Below are positions 1 through 7,064 of a DNA stretch of 14,436 nt, in pieces. The notes below the pieces were generated by a model. That model ran no database searches. It worked only from the letters and a program-made list of their open reading frames with translations, and had not been told where the DNA came from. Position 1 is the stretch's first letter; the number at the start of each line of letters is the position of its first letter. A program made the translations under genes and the position numbers. The stretch is taken from NCBI GenBank assembly GCA_023410875.1, contig JAEYPH010000049.1, forward strand, positions 1 through 14,436. Reading direction: 5' to 3'. The stretch is from Bacillota bacterium. GTDB lineage: Bacteria; Bacillota; Clostridia; Christensenellales; UMGS416.

Positions 1-2
1 AA

Positions 3-143
3 AGGATCACCATAATAACAAGCGCGGCTACTGTATACATTTTATGCCCGTTAGCACTTAAGTTTCTTTTACTAAGAGTTATCAATCGCAAGAAACGGCA
101 AGACCCCGATATTTCCATAGAACAGGATGCGCACATAGAGTGA
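3..143 (+). CDS. C-terminal fragment of a membrane protein (5' end outside window)
   Basis: An open frame runs from the left edge to a TGA stop at 141-143, giving 46 residues with no stop before it. The first part is hydrophobic (isoleucine, leucine and alanine rich, about residues 2-26) and fits a final membrane helix. A basic stretch containing RKKR follows, then an acidic tail ending in HIE. Basic residues right after the helix suggest the tail is cytoplasmic. The region is AT-rich like the next two genes and unlike the polysaccharide locus. Too little is present to name a family. It could be a chance open frame, but a helix followed by a charged tail that ends cleanly makes a real gene end more likely. 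Confidence 0.5.
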   Translation, partial: RITIITSAATVYILCPLALKFLLLRVINRKKRQDPDISIEQDAHIE

Positions 144-237
144 GGACCCTGTGCTCCCCCGGCCAGCCCTAACCGCCATCCGGAGCAGATAACCTTGGGC
201 ACGACGACCTTGCAAATCAACGAAGCGAGATAATATT

Positions 238-718
238 ATGCTATCGAATTATTTAGGCCCAAACGTGCTTTTCCTATTAATGTTATTGGCTATTACAATA
301 TTTGAAGTAAGAAAATTTCACATGAAATCTTCTATATTCGAGGAAGATCTAAATGATTATGTAAAAAGTAGTATCAATAAAGGGAATAAAGTGGCTGTTC
401 TCTATTTGTCCTGGCTAATAAAACTACCAATATATCTGCTAATTGTTTATCTTGACTATGAGTACTATATCAGTTTCAATATAGATGGAAATATTTTAGT
501 TTTCCTTAACTGCATTTTCCTACACATATTTTGTTCTAACACTGCTTGTTGACGCGCTTAATCCTTTTCGTATTTTAAGGAAGATCACCATATTTAAAGG
601 GCTTGAAGATGAAACGATATATAAAAGAAAGAAAACGGCATCGATGATTATGACGCTATTTCATATATTTATAGTATTGCTCATTATAACTCCGTATCTA
701 TATAATATGGTCAGTTAA
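238..718 (+). pseudogene. Four-helix membrane protein gene split by an apparent +1 frameshift
   Basis: The first frame starts at ATG 238 and stops at TGA 550-552 (104 residues). The frame one base later is open from 500 to TAA 716-718 and carries a continuous hydrophobic and charged protein pattern. Joined in the overlap (about 497-550) they give a protein of roughly 160 residues with four likely membrane helices: about residues 9-25 and 52-72 from the first frame, then two more after the shift, ending near PYLYNMVS. The overlap is rich in T runs (494-497, 500-503, 515-518), where a one-base insertion or a sequencing error would easily arise. The ribosome binding site before 238 is weak. AT-rich base use matches the neighbouring fragment and the next gene. 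The family is not recognised. It may be a real pseudogene or an assembly error in an intact gene. Confidence 0.6.
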
Positions 719-762
719 ATAGACCCAAAAATGCGAGCAGACAGGGCCAAAAGGAGCTTTGC

Positions 763-790
763 TTGAAAAATGAGGGATGATTAATATTAT
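763..790 (+). promoter_or_regulatory. Candidate sigma-70/sigma-A type promoter for the gene at 845
   Basis: TTGAAA at 763-768 and TATTAT at 785-790 are separated by 16 bases, and each matches five of six consensus positions. A start near 797 would give a leader of about 48 bases ending in a good AGGAG site. The surrounding DNA is AT-rich, so chance matches are common. Confidence 0.4.
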
Positions 791-844
791 TCAATTTCCC
801 GATGGATATATCATTATTTTTACTCGAGATTAGGAGAAACATCA

Positions 845-1201
845 ATGCGGAAAGAAAGCAATTTAATGATATGTAAACATAAGCCGAATATTATCTATTA
901 TGACTTGATGAACAATGCCTTCAGAAACTCATCTTGGATTACCGAAACTCAATGCAAAAAGTGCGGGTGCAGTCTGGAGATCATAGACTCCAGATATGCT
1001 ATAAACAGAGTATTATGTATATTGTTAGTAGCAATTAGTTCGCTTATAGCAGTATTTGTATATACTTTTGAAATGATGGGCATATCAAAAATGGTGCAAT
1101 TATCAATTGTCCTTTTTGCATGCTTATATGTCTCTATAATCTCACCGTTATTCATCATTAGATTTTGCATCCGTTCTACTGACTGTGGAAAACATGAGTA
1201 G
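845..1201 (+). CDS. Small protein with putative zinc-binding N-terminus and two membrane helices, unknown function
   Basis: The 118-residue product starts at ATG 845, seven bases or so after an AGGAG site (about 832-836), which decides against the later ATG at 866. The N-terminal 50 residues have C10, H12, C37 and C40 in a CxH...CxxC arrangement that could bind zinc. Two hydrophobic segments follow, about residues 57-75 and 86-105, and a short tail with one more cysteine (C114). I do not recognise the family. The layout resembles small membrane-anchored zinc-ribbon proteins, but that is resemblance only. Base composition is AT-rich, unlike the polysaccharide genes 300 bases downstream, so horizontal acquisition is plausible. 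The gene seems monocistronic, with its own candidate promoter at 763-790. Confidence 0.65.
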   Translation: MRKESNLMICKHKPNIIYYDLMNNAFRNSSWITETQCKKCGCSLEIIDSRYAINRVLCILLVAISSLIAVFVYTFEMMGISKMVQLSIVLFACLYVSIISPLFIIRFCIRSTDCGKHE

Positions 1202-1503
1202 GCAACCTTTGAGGTTAGGCCCATCAAAAGCGGGCACCGTCTGAAAGTGGTGGTGTATTTCTATCTTCCTATACCGTCTTCCGTTGCTCACGCTGTCAGC
1301 CCCGCACCTCTTCGCCCTGTTCCCCGGTATTCGGCAAGCGGTAGCCGTTTTACCGCCCAGACGGCGAAGATACCCTCCTCCTTGCGCTTGCAGCCCACAC
1401 TTTTTACATCTCGTTGACATCCTCTCGGTTGCGAGAAGCCGCAGCGGAGTGCTAAAATACTTAAATAGTTAGAAAAGACAAAACAAGAGAATTGAGACAA
1501 ACT
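1202..1503. other. Non-coding spacer between AT-rich block and polysaccharide locus
   Basis: About 300 bases with no convincing gene on either strand. Base composition switches from AT-rich to GC-rich within it. Short perfect inverted repeats are AACCT/AGGTT (1204-1208 and 1212-1216), GCGGTA/TACCGC (1338-1343 and 1351-1356, seven-base loop) and TCTCG/CGAGA (1423-1427 and 1432-1436). None is followed by a T run, so none reads as a plus-strand intrinsic terminator. The right end carries the candidate promoter at 1429-1458. Confidence 0.6.
1429..1458 (+). promoter_or_regulatory. Candidate promoter of the polysaccharide locus
   Basis: TTGCGA at 1429-1434 (four of six) and TAAAAT at 1453-1458 (five of six) are 18 bases apart, placing a start near 1465 and a leader of about 40 bases before ATG 1504. 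An inverted repeat (TCTCG, GTTG, CGAGA, 1423-1436) overlaps the -35 element and could be a small operator. A perfect TTGACA also lies at 1414-1419 but has no -10 box at a suitable distance. Confidence 0.4.
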
Positions 1504-2775
1504 ATGCCCATGCCGCAGCACACCCCCACAACCGCCGGCCCATTGCCCGCGCTGGTGCTGACCGACCGCTACCCCAGCCCCGAGCGGCTGTACGCCAACA
1601 TGTTCGTGCACCAGCGGGTGCTGGGCTATGTGGCGCGGGGGCAGGCGGTGCGGGTGTTCGTGTGCCGCGAGGGCCTGGCCGCCGGTGAATATCGCTTTGA
1701 GGGCGTGGACGTGGCCCAGGGCTCCCCGGAGGACCTGCGGGCGCGGCTGCTGCAGGGCGGCTATGGCTGCCTGCTGGTGCATTTTCTGGGCGACGGCATC
1801 ATGTCGGCCATCGATGGGGCAGGGGTACAGGCACCCATCTTCGTGTGGATGCATGGCTACGAGGCCATGTCGTGGCTGCGGCGGTGGTTCTTCTTCGATT
1901 TGGGCGGGCTTCTGCGCCGCGGCGGCGGGCGCGCGCCGGCGCAGCCGGCGGCGGGGAACGCGCCCGGCGGGAGTGCGGTTGCGCCGCCATCGCACAAATC
2001 CTTGGGGTATTACGCCCGCAAGTTCGCCGCCCAGGTGTTCCACTTGCGGCGCCTGCGGGATTTCCTGCGCCGCCACCGGGAGCAGCTGGACGTCGTGTTC
2101 GTGTCCCAGTGGCTTAGAGGCATCGTTGCCAAGGATGTGGGCCTGCCCGAGGGCCTGCGTGCCCATGTGATCCACAACCCCATCGACACCGACGCCTTCG
2201 CCTATGTACCCAAGAGGGCGGAGCAGCGCTATAAATTGCTGTCCATCCGGTCCTTCTCCAACCGTAAGTATGCCAACGACATCACGGTCAAGGCCATCGA
2301 GCTTTTGAGCCGCAAGCCGTATTTCGACCGGCTGGACATCCTGGTGGCCGGCGATGGGCCGCTGTTCGAGAGGGTCACGGGCCCGCTGAAGCGCTTCCCC
2401 AACGTGCAGGTGCGCCGGCAGTTCTTCACCCAGGAGCAGATGGCCGCGCTGTACCGCGATTACGGCGTATTCCTGTGCCCCACGCGCATGGACACCCAGG
2501 GCGTATCCATGGGCGAGGCCATGGCCAGCGGTATGGTGTGCGTGAGCTCCGACAACAGCGCGATTCCCGAATTTTTGCCCGAGACCGCGGGCTTTCGTAC
2601 CCGGGGCCCCCGGGGCGTGGCGGCAGCGGTGGACTTGCTGGTGAAAAACGACGAACGATATGCTATACTTTCTGAGAACGCAGCCGCCGCCGTGCGCGTC
2701 AAATGCGCCGCGGAGGATATACTGAAACAGGAACTGGAACTGATTGCCGGCGCGCAGCGTCAACAGCATGTATGA
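1504..2775 (+). CDS. Glycosyltransferase family 4 (GT-B fold)
   Basis: The 423-residue product probably adds a sugar from a nucleotide donor to the lipid-linked repeat unit at the cytoplasmic membrane face. The C-terminal half shows a GT4 donor-binding domain: a start-of-domain IHNPIDTDAF segment, a VAGDGP motif, then DTQGVSMGEAM. This is a D-x7-E version of the usual E-x7-E motif, followed by an SSDNSAIPEF segment. The N-terminal half is an acceptor domain with LTDRYPSPERLYANMF near the start. An Ala/Gly/Pro-rich stretch encoded at about 1912-1995 looks like a flexible insertion in that domain. Neither start has a strong ribosome site. TTG 1492 would add four residues, but its purine-rich site is too close, so ATG 1504 is preferred. 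ATG 1510 is also possible. It is separated from ugd by 241 bases, so it may be transcribed or regulated partly apart from the rest. Sugar specificity cannot be read. Confidence 0.9.
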   Translation: MPMPQHTPTTAGPLPALVLTDRYPSPERLYANMFVHQRVLGYVARGQAVRVFVCREGLAAGEYRFEGVDVAQGSPEDLRARLLQGGYGCLLVHFLGDGIMSAIDGAGVQAPIFVWMHGYEAMSWLRRWFFFDLGGLLRRGGGRAPAQPAAGNAPGGSAVAPPSHKSLGYYARKFAAQVFHLRRLRDFLRRHREQLDVVFVSQWLRGIVAKDVGLPEGLRAHVIHNPIDTDAFAYVPKRAEQRYKLLSIRSFSNRKYANDITVKAIELLSRKPYFDRLDILVAGDGPLFERVTGPLKRFPNVQVRRQFFTQEQMAALYRDYGVFLCPTRMDTQGVSMGEAMASGMVCVSSDNSAIPEFLPETAGFRTRGPRGVAAAVDLLVKNDERYAILSENAAAAVRVKCAAEDILKQELELIAGAQRQQHV

Positions 2776-3016
2776 GGAAGCAGTGGTTGCCGATCGCCGA
2801 TTCATTCGGCGGAGGCCAGCGCATCTGAGAACAAGGTAGATAACAAAACCCGCCCACAGGCGATCCTTCGTCTTTTGGTTCTTGCGGGTGAGACGGATCA
2901 ACTAGAGGTCGGCCGGCGACGGTTATCGCCGGGCGACAACTCAAAAAAAAGAACAGGACGTGCTGAATCGCCAAGGCACCACAGTGCCGCAGGCGAAAGC
3001 GCGACGGAGGAAGCGC
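2776..3016 (+). other. Structured intergenic segment before ugd, possible leader RNA
   Basis: The 241 bases between the first glycosyltransferase and ugd contain three perfect stem sequences in plus orientation. CGCCGA/TCGGCG is at 2795-2800 and 2806-2811 with a five-base loop. ACCCGC/GCGGGT is at 2848-2853 and 2884-2889 and encloses a 30-base loop. CCGGCGA/TCGCCGG is at 2913-2919 and 2926-2932 with a six-base loop. An eight-A run follows at 2943-2950. No stem is followed by T residues, so a simple plus-strand terminator is not seen. I do not match it to a known riboswitch. It is exceptional in an otherwise tightly packed locus, so attenuation, mRNA processing or a second promoter are all possible. 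Confidence 0.4.
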
Positions 3017-4312
3017 TTGAAACTGGCTGTCGCGGGTATCGGATATGTAGGCCTGGTTCATGCCGCGTGCCTGGCGGACAAGGGCCATTTTGTCACGTGC
3101 GTGGATGTGGATGAGGAGCGGGTGCGCCGCCTGCAGGCCGGCCAGTCGCCGCTGTATGAGCCGGGGCTGGACGAGCTGCTGGAGCGCAACCGGGAGCGGC
3201 TGCGCTTTACGACCGATTATGCCCAGGGTTACCGCGACGCTCAGATCATCTTCATCGCCGTGGGCACGCCGGAGAAGGCCGATGGTTCGGTCAACATGAA
3301 GTTCATACTGGATGTCGTGGAGCAGGTGGGCGCCCACGTAAGCCCCGGCAGCGTGGTCGTGATGAAATCCACCGTGCCGCCCGGCACTGGCGACACCGTG
3401 GAAGCGCTGCTGCGCCGGCACGCCGGCTGGGCCGTTCCCGTGGTCAGCAACCCGGAGTTCCTGTCCCAGGGCACCGCCGTGCGCGATACACTGCAAGCCA
3501 GCCGCATCGTCGTGGGCGCCGGCGACGAGCAGGCGCTGGACACCATGCGCGAGCTGTACAGCGGCTTTGACGCGCCGTTGGTATGCACCGACCGCTGCAG
3601 CGCCGAGATGATCAAATACGCCAGCAACGACTTTCTGGCGCTGAAGATCAGCTACATCAACGAGATCGCCAACGTGTGCGAGCTCGTGGGCGCGGACATC
3701 GAGGCCGTGGCCCGCGGCATGGGCTATGACGAGCGCATCGGCAACCGCTTTTTGAAGGCCGGCATCGGCTACGGCGGCTCGTGCTTCCCCAAGGACACCA
3801 AGGCCCTGCATTGGCTGGCCGGCCAGCGGGATTATGAGCTCAAAACCATCAAGGCCGCCATAGAGGTCAACGAGAACCAGAAGGTGCGCCTGCTCAACCG
3901 GGCCCGGCGCATCGTGGGCCACAGCTTCCATGGCCTGACCGTCGCCGTGCTGGGGCTCACGTTCAAGCCCCACACCGACGACCTGCGGGAGGCCCCATCG
4001 CTGGCCTGCGTGCCGGTGCTGCTGGAAGACGGCGCCCGGGTGCAGGCGTGGGACCCGCTGGGCATGGATGCCTTCCGCCGCAGCCACCCGGCGGTGCGGC
4101 CCTGCGACAGCATCGAGCAGGCGCTGTCGGGCGCCGACCTGTGCTTCATCTTCACCGAATGGCCGCAGGTCGTCGCCATGGATGTGGGCCTGTTCGCCCG
4201 GCACATGAAGACGCCGCTGGTGCTGGACGGCCGCAACTGCTTTGCCCGCGAGGCCTTTGCGGGCACCCCCGTTCGTTATGAATCCATCGGGAGAAGGCCG
4301 GTCAACGGCTGA
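3017..4312 (+). CDS. ugd: UDP-glucose 6-dehydrogenase
   Basis: Oxidises UDP-glucose to UDP-glucuronate with two NAD+ in the cytoplasm, supplying the acidic sugar donor for the polymer. The 431-residue length is normal for the family. The N-terminal Rossmann motif GIGYVG is at about residues 7-12. The family signatures VGTPEKADGSVNM, STVPPGT and NPEFLSQGTA follow. The catalytic cysteine is C256 in GYGGSCFPKD, and the C-terminal UDP-binding domain begins near VAVLGLTFKPHTDD. The start is taken as TTG 3017, six bases after GGAGG at 3006-3010, because the protein then begins exactly at MKLAVAGIGYVG. An in-frame GTG at 2960 would add 19 basic, non-conserved residues. NPEFLSQG replaces the commoner NPEFLREG, a tolerable change. 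The next gene begins 24 bases downstream. UDP-N-acetylmannosamine or GDP-mannose dehydrogenase are less likely given these signatures. Confidence 0.93.
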   Translation: MKLAVAGIGYVGLVHAACLADKGHFVTCVDVDEERVRRLQAGQSPLYEPGLDELLERNRERLRFTTDYAQGYRDAQIIFIAVGTPEKADGSVNMKFILDVVEQVGAHVSPGSVVVMKSTVPPGTGDTVEALLRRHAGWAVPVVSNPEFLSQGTAVRDTLQASRIVVGAGDEQALDTMRELYSGFDAPLVCTDRCSAEMIKYASNDFLALKISYINEIANVCELVGADIEAVARGMGYDERIGNRFLKAGIGYGGSCFPKDTKALHWLAGQRDYELKTIKAAIEVNENQKVRLLNRARRIVGHSFHGLTVAVLGLTFKPHTDDLREAPSLACVPVLLEDGARVQAWDPLGMDAFRRSHPAVRPCDSIEQALSGADLCFIFTEWPQVVAMDVGLFARHMKTPLVLDGRNCFAREAFAGTPVRYESIGRRPVNG

Positions 4313-4336
4313 ACCCGCCCACGATATGAGGACAGC

Positions 4337-4813
4337 ATGAGCAATCGCAACAGCACCCCCCCCCGGCCCAAGGTGTGCTTCATCGCATCCTCCGGCGGCC
4401 ATCTGGAGCAGCTCAAGATGCTCCAGCCGCTCATGGACCGTTACGATTCCTTCGTGGTCACCGAGCGCACGAAGTTCACGGCCATCAAGGCCAAGTATCA
4501 CCTGATCCAATGCGGCCAGAAGGACCCATGGGTTTATCCCAAGCTCGTGGCCAATTCTTTCCTGTCGCTGGGCTTCCTGCTGCGGGAGCGCCCGCGTTAC
4601 ATTGTGACGACCGGCACGCTGCTGGCCATCCCCGTGGCGCTGCTGGGCAAGCTCTTCGGCGTCAAGCTGATCTACATCGAATCCTTCGCCAAGCTCAACG
4701 ACGGTACGCGCACGGGCTTGTTCCTCTATCGCTACGCCGACCTCTTCATCGTGCAGTGGGAATCCATGCTGCGGGTGTATCCCAACGCCGTATACGGGGG
4801 GTCTATCTATTGA
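4337..4813 (+). CDS. pssD: PssD-like (Alg14-type) glycosyltransferase membrane subunit
   Basis: Alg14-type proteins anchor a catalytic Alg13-type partner at the membrane, the pair acting as one GT-B enzyme (GT28-like). The 158-residue product has the characteristic SSGGHLEQL glycine-rich motif at residues 18-26, a VTERT segment, and a hydrophobic stretch around FLSLGFLLRERPRYIVTTGTL. A conserved YIESFAKL segment comes next and the protein ends near VYGGSIY. ATG 4337 follows GAGGA at 4328-4332. Its TGA stop overlaps the TTG start of the partner gene, the usual arrangement for PssD/PssE pairs. In Rhizobium the homologous pair is linked to glucuronosyl transfer, which fits the upstream ugd, but specificity here is inferred. 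A run of nine C (4356-4364) lies at codons 7-10 and could be slippage-prone. Confidence 0.88.
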   Translation: MSNRNSTPPRPKVCFIASSGGHLEQLKMLQPLMDRYDSFVVTERTKFTAIKAKYHLIQCGQKDPWVYPKLVANSFLSLGFLLRERPRYIVTTGTLLAIPVALLGKLFGVKLIYIESFAKLNDGTRTGLFLYRYADLFIVQWESMLRVYPNAVYGGSIY

Positions 4814-5319
4814 TTTTCATCATCACCGGCACCCAGGTATATCCCTTTGACCGCGTGCTGCGCGCCGTGGATGAGCTCATCGAGCGCGGCATGATCACCG
4901 AGGAAGTGTTCGCCCAGACCGGCAGCTCCGCCTACGAACCCCGGCATTATGCCTGTGAGCGTTTTTTGGACGCCGACGTGTTCCGCGGATGGGTGAACCG
5001 CGCCGACATCGTGCTGACCCACGGAGGCACCGGAGCCATCGTGGGCGCGCTCAAGGCCGGCAAGCGCGTGGTGGCTGTCGCCCGCCAGGCCAGTTTCGGC
5101 GAGCATTGCGACGACCACCAGCTGCAGATCGTGCGCCATTTCGAGAGCACCGGCTTCATCCTCGTGGCGCGAGACATGGCCAGGCTGGATGAGACGCTTC
5201 AACGTGCCCGGGAGTTTGAGCCCAAGGCGTTCCAGAGCAACACCCAGGGCATCATCCGCATCATCGACGACTTCATACAGACCCGCGAGAAGGCGCGCCG
5301 CGGCGCGGGCAAGGGTTGA
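4810..5319 (+). CDS. pssE: PssE-like (Alg13-type) glycosyltransferase catalytic subunit
   Basis: The soluble, donor-binding partner of the preceding PssD-like protein. The 169-residue product starts at TTG 4810, overlapping the upstream stop by four bases (TTGA), with a G-rich site at about 4796-4801. It begins MIFIITGTQVYPFDRVL, which is the typical Alg13/PssE N-terminus. The donor-binding signature THGGTGAIVGALKAGK starts at residue 70, and EHCDDHQLQIV follows, also typical of the family. The C-terminus becomes basic (KARRGAGKG). The overlap suggests translational coupling and roughly equal amounts of the two subunits. An in-frame extension to 4375 exists but overlaps pssD entirely and is not family-like, so it was excluded. 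Confidence 0.88.
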   Translation: MIFIITGTQVYPFDRVLRAVDELIERGMITEEVFAQTGSSAYEPRHYACERFLDADVFRGWVNRADIVLTHGGTGAIVGALKAGKRVVAVARQASFGEHCDDHQLQIVRHFESTGFILVARDMARLDETLQRAREFEPKAFQSNTQGIIRIIDDFIQTREKARRGAGKG

Positions 5320-5353
5320 CCCGCAGGCCAGGAAGGGGATATCTGAGGCGCAT

Positions 5354-7048
5354 ATGCACACGATGAGCTTGAACCCAAACCACAAAGCCGGAACCTGGGC
5401 TTACGGCCTGCTGCTGGGCGTCATCGCCGCCCAGCCGGCGCTGGACAGCCTGACCTACTGGCTGATGATCACGGGCCGCACCAATTGGGTGGCTTATGTC
5501 CGCGCGGCGGCACTGGGGCTCTTCGGCCTGCTGGTGCTGGTGCAGGAGCGTAAGCCCGCCCGCTGGGGGCTGTCCGTGGCATGGGCGGCGTATGTGCTCA
5601 GCAAATATCTGTTGGCCGAGATGCTGCTGCCGGGCAGCGGTTTTGCCGAGACATCCAACATGCTGCGCACGATGATCGCGCCGATGTTCACGATATGGCT
5701 GTTTTGGCATGTGCGTGAAGACCCACGCCGGGGCGCGCGGGTCATCACCCAGGGCCTGCTGGCCGCCGCGGCCATCCTGGCGGCTCTGGCTGCGGCATCC
5801 TTTCTCACCGGTACCTATCAGACGACCTATCAGTATGGCGCGGGGGCCAACAAACCTGACGTCGTCATCGGCTTTACCGGCTGGAGCTTCAGCCCCAACG
5901 CCCAGAGCATCGTGCTGAGCGTGCTGCTGGGCTTAAGCGCGCCGGTGCTGGCGCGCTGGCGGCGGCCGTGGGCGCTGCTGGGGCTGCTGGCGGCCTTTTG
6001 GCTCATGCTGTTCTGCCATGGCACCCGCACCGCTTATTACTCCATGCTGTTGATGGGCGCGGCGCTGCTGGGCGCGCTGACGCTGCAGCTGCCGCTCCGG
6101 GGCCGGCCCCGCTGGTGGGCGGTGGCGGCGGCGGCGATGTTCCTGATCCTGGCTTTTGCGCTTAAGCCTCTTTCGCCGCTCACCGAGGCGGAGCACAGCC
6201 GCGACAAGATACGCAACATCGCCGGCTATCTGCAGCAGGGCCTGCTGGTGCCCAACACAGACCCGGATGGCCCCATGCTGATCGCGCCGCCCTCTGCATC
6301 GCCTGGTACGCCTGAGCCGGCAGCCACGCCTGCACCCACGCCGTCTGCCACGGCGAGGCCGGCGGACGAGATGGCCCGCTGGGACGCGCAGTACCGCGAC
6401 CATACCTCGATGTTTTATTTCACCCAGCGGGCCCGGGATAACCTCTACAGCCTGCAGGAGCGCTCCCGCTTTGACAGCGCCCGCATGGATGCGGCGGCTT
6501 ATGAATACATCAAGGAGCGCATGGCGCTGCCGCCGGCCAAGATCGTGGACAACCGCCTAAGCCAGAGCTCCTATGTGATAGCCACGATGCGCCACGCCGA
6601 CGCCCTGCGGCTGCTGACTGGCTTTGGCGTCACGTGGTATACCGACGTGCTGGGCTCGGTGGAGAACGACTACGCGGCGCTGTTGGGCTATTTCGGCCTG
6701 CTGGGCTGCGCGGTGGTCTTCGGTGTGGTGGCCTGGGCGCTGTGGATGTCGTTGCGCCTCGTGAATTTTCGCTGCTGGCGCAGCGTCCGGCGGTTCTTTA
6801 CGCCGGAAATCCTGATGAGCCTTGCAGTCGTGATCATGATGCTGGGGCTGGGGGCCTTTTCCGGCCGGGCGTTCCAGCAGGGCAGCACCAGCATCTATCT
6901 GTCTTTGGCATTGGCGCTGCTCTACTGCCATGCGCGCCAGGCGGCGCAGGAAGCGGACTCTGCGGTTACCTCCACGCAAAAATCGGCCATGCATGCGCTG
7001 GCCAAAACAGCAACGGAACAAAATTCGCCTTCGGGCGGTAAGCTTTAA
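5354..7048 (+). CDS. Wzy-like polysaccharide polymerase / O-antigen ligase family membrane protein
   Basis: Predicted to polymerise lipid-linked repeat units on the outer membrane face, or to ligate the finished chain. The 564-residue product is highly hydrophobic with about ten or more membrane helices. GTRTAYY at residues 223-229 followed by a helix resembles the ligase-domain core of O-antigen ligase proteins (Wzy_C). A long hydrophilic loop (about residues 275-430) lies between the last helix clusters, ahead of SVENDY near residue 434, a position where Wzy/WaaL proteins carry a conserved region. The loop contains a Pro/Thr/Ala-rich stretch, about residues 310-337, that is unusual for the family. 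ATG 5354 follows GAGG at 5345-5348 and removes 55 non-conserved residues that would overlap pssE. ATG 5363 is an alternative. Polymerase versus ligase cannot be settled from sequence alone, but Wzx in the same locus favours polymerase. Confidence 0.82.
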   Translation: MHTMSLNPNHKAGTWAYGLLLGVIAAQPALDSLTYWLMITGRTNWVAYVRAAALGLFGLLVLVQERKPARWGLSVAWAAYVLSKYLLAEMLLPGSGFAETSNMLRTMIAPMFTIWLFWHVREDPRRGARVITQGLLAAAAILAALAAASFLTGTYQTTYQYGAGANKPDVVIGFTGWSFSPNAQSIVLSVLLGLSAPVLARWRRPWALLGLLAAFWLMLFCHGTRTAYYSMLLMGAALLGALTLQLPLRGRPRWWAVAAAAMFLILAFALKPLSPLTEAEHSRDKIRNIAGYLQQGLLVPNTDPDGPMLIAPPSASPGTPEPAATPAPTPSATARPADEMARWDAQYRDHTSMFYFTQRARDNLYSLQERSRFDSARMDAAAYEYIKERMALPPAKIVDNRLSQSSYVIATMRHADALRLLTGFGVTWYTDVLGSVENDYAALLGYFGLLGCAVVFGVVAWALWMSLRLVNFRCWRSVRRFFTPEILMSLAVVIMMLGLGAFSGRAFQQGSTSIYLSLALALLYCHARQAAQEADSAVTSTQKSAMHALAKTATEQNSPSGGKL

Positions 7049-7064
7049 AGCCATAGGAGTACCA

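Noticed and set aside
152..187. TGCTCC/GGAGCA inverted repeat as terminator of the first gene
   Set aside because: The loop is long (24 bases) and no T run follows, so it may be chance.
494..550. Programmed +1 frameshift producing the full membrane protein
   Set aside because: No recognisable slippery codon plus stop or stimulatory element was seen. Mutation or sequencing error in T runs is simpler.
777..833. 18-codon frame between the frameshifted gene and the gene at 845
   Set aside because: Too short, with only a weak purine site and no recognisable peptide. It overlaps the likely promoter region of the next gene.
1148..1420. Minus-strand frame with a CKKCG motif in the spacer
   Set aside because: Arg/Gly-rich composition, no ribosome site and no domain continuity. 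The CxxC looks accidental.
1288..2901. Long minus-strand open frame opposite the GT4 gene
   Set aside because: It is an antisense shadow in GC-rich DNA, rich in His, Gln, Arg and Gly with no recognisable domain, while the plus strand encodes a clear glycosyltransferase.
2699..4510. 603-codon minus-strand open frame opposite ugd
   Set aside because: It lies antisense to a well-conserved dehydrogenase and crosses several gene boundaries, as expected for a GC-driven shadow frame.
4375..5319. 314-codon frame that would fuse pssD-region sequence to PssE
   Set aside because: The first half is the out-of-frame reading of pssD and is not family-like. TTG 4810 gives an exact PssE N-terminus.
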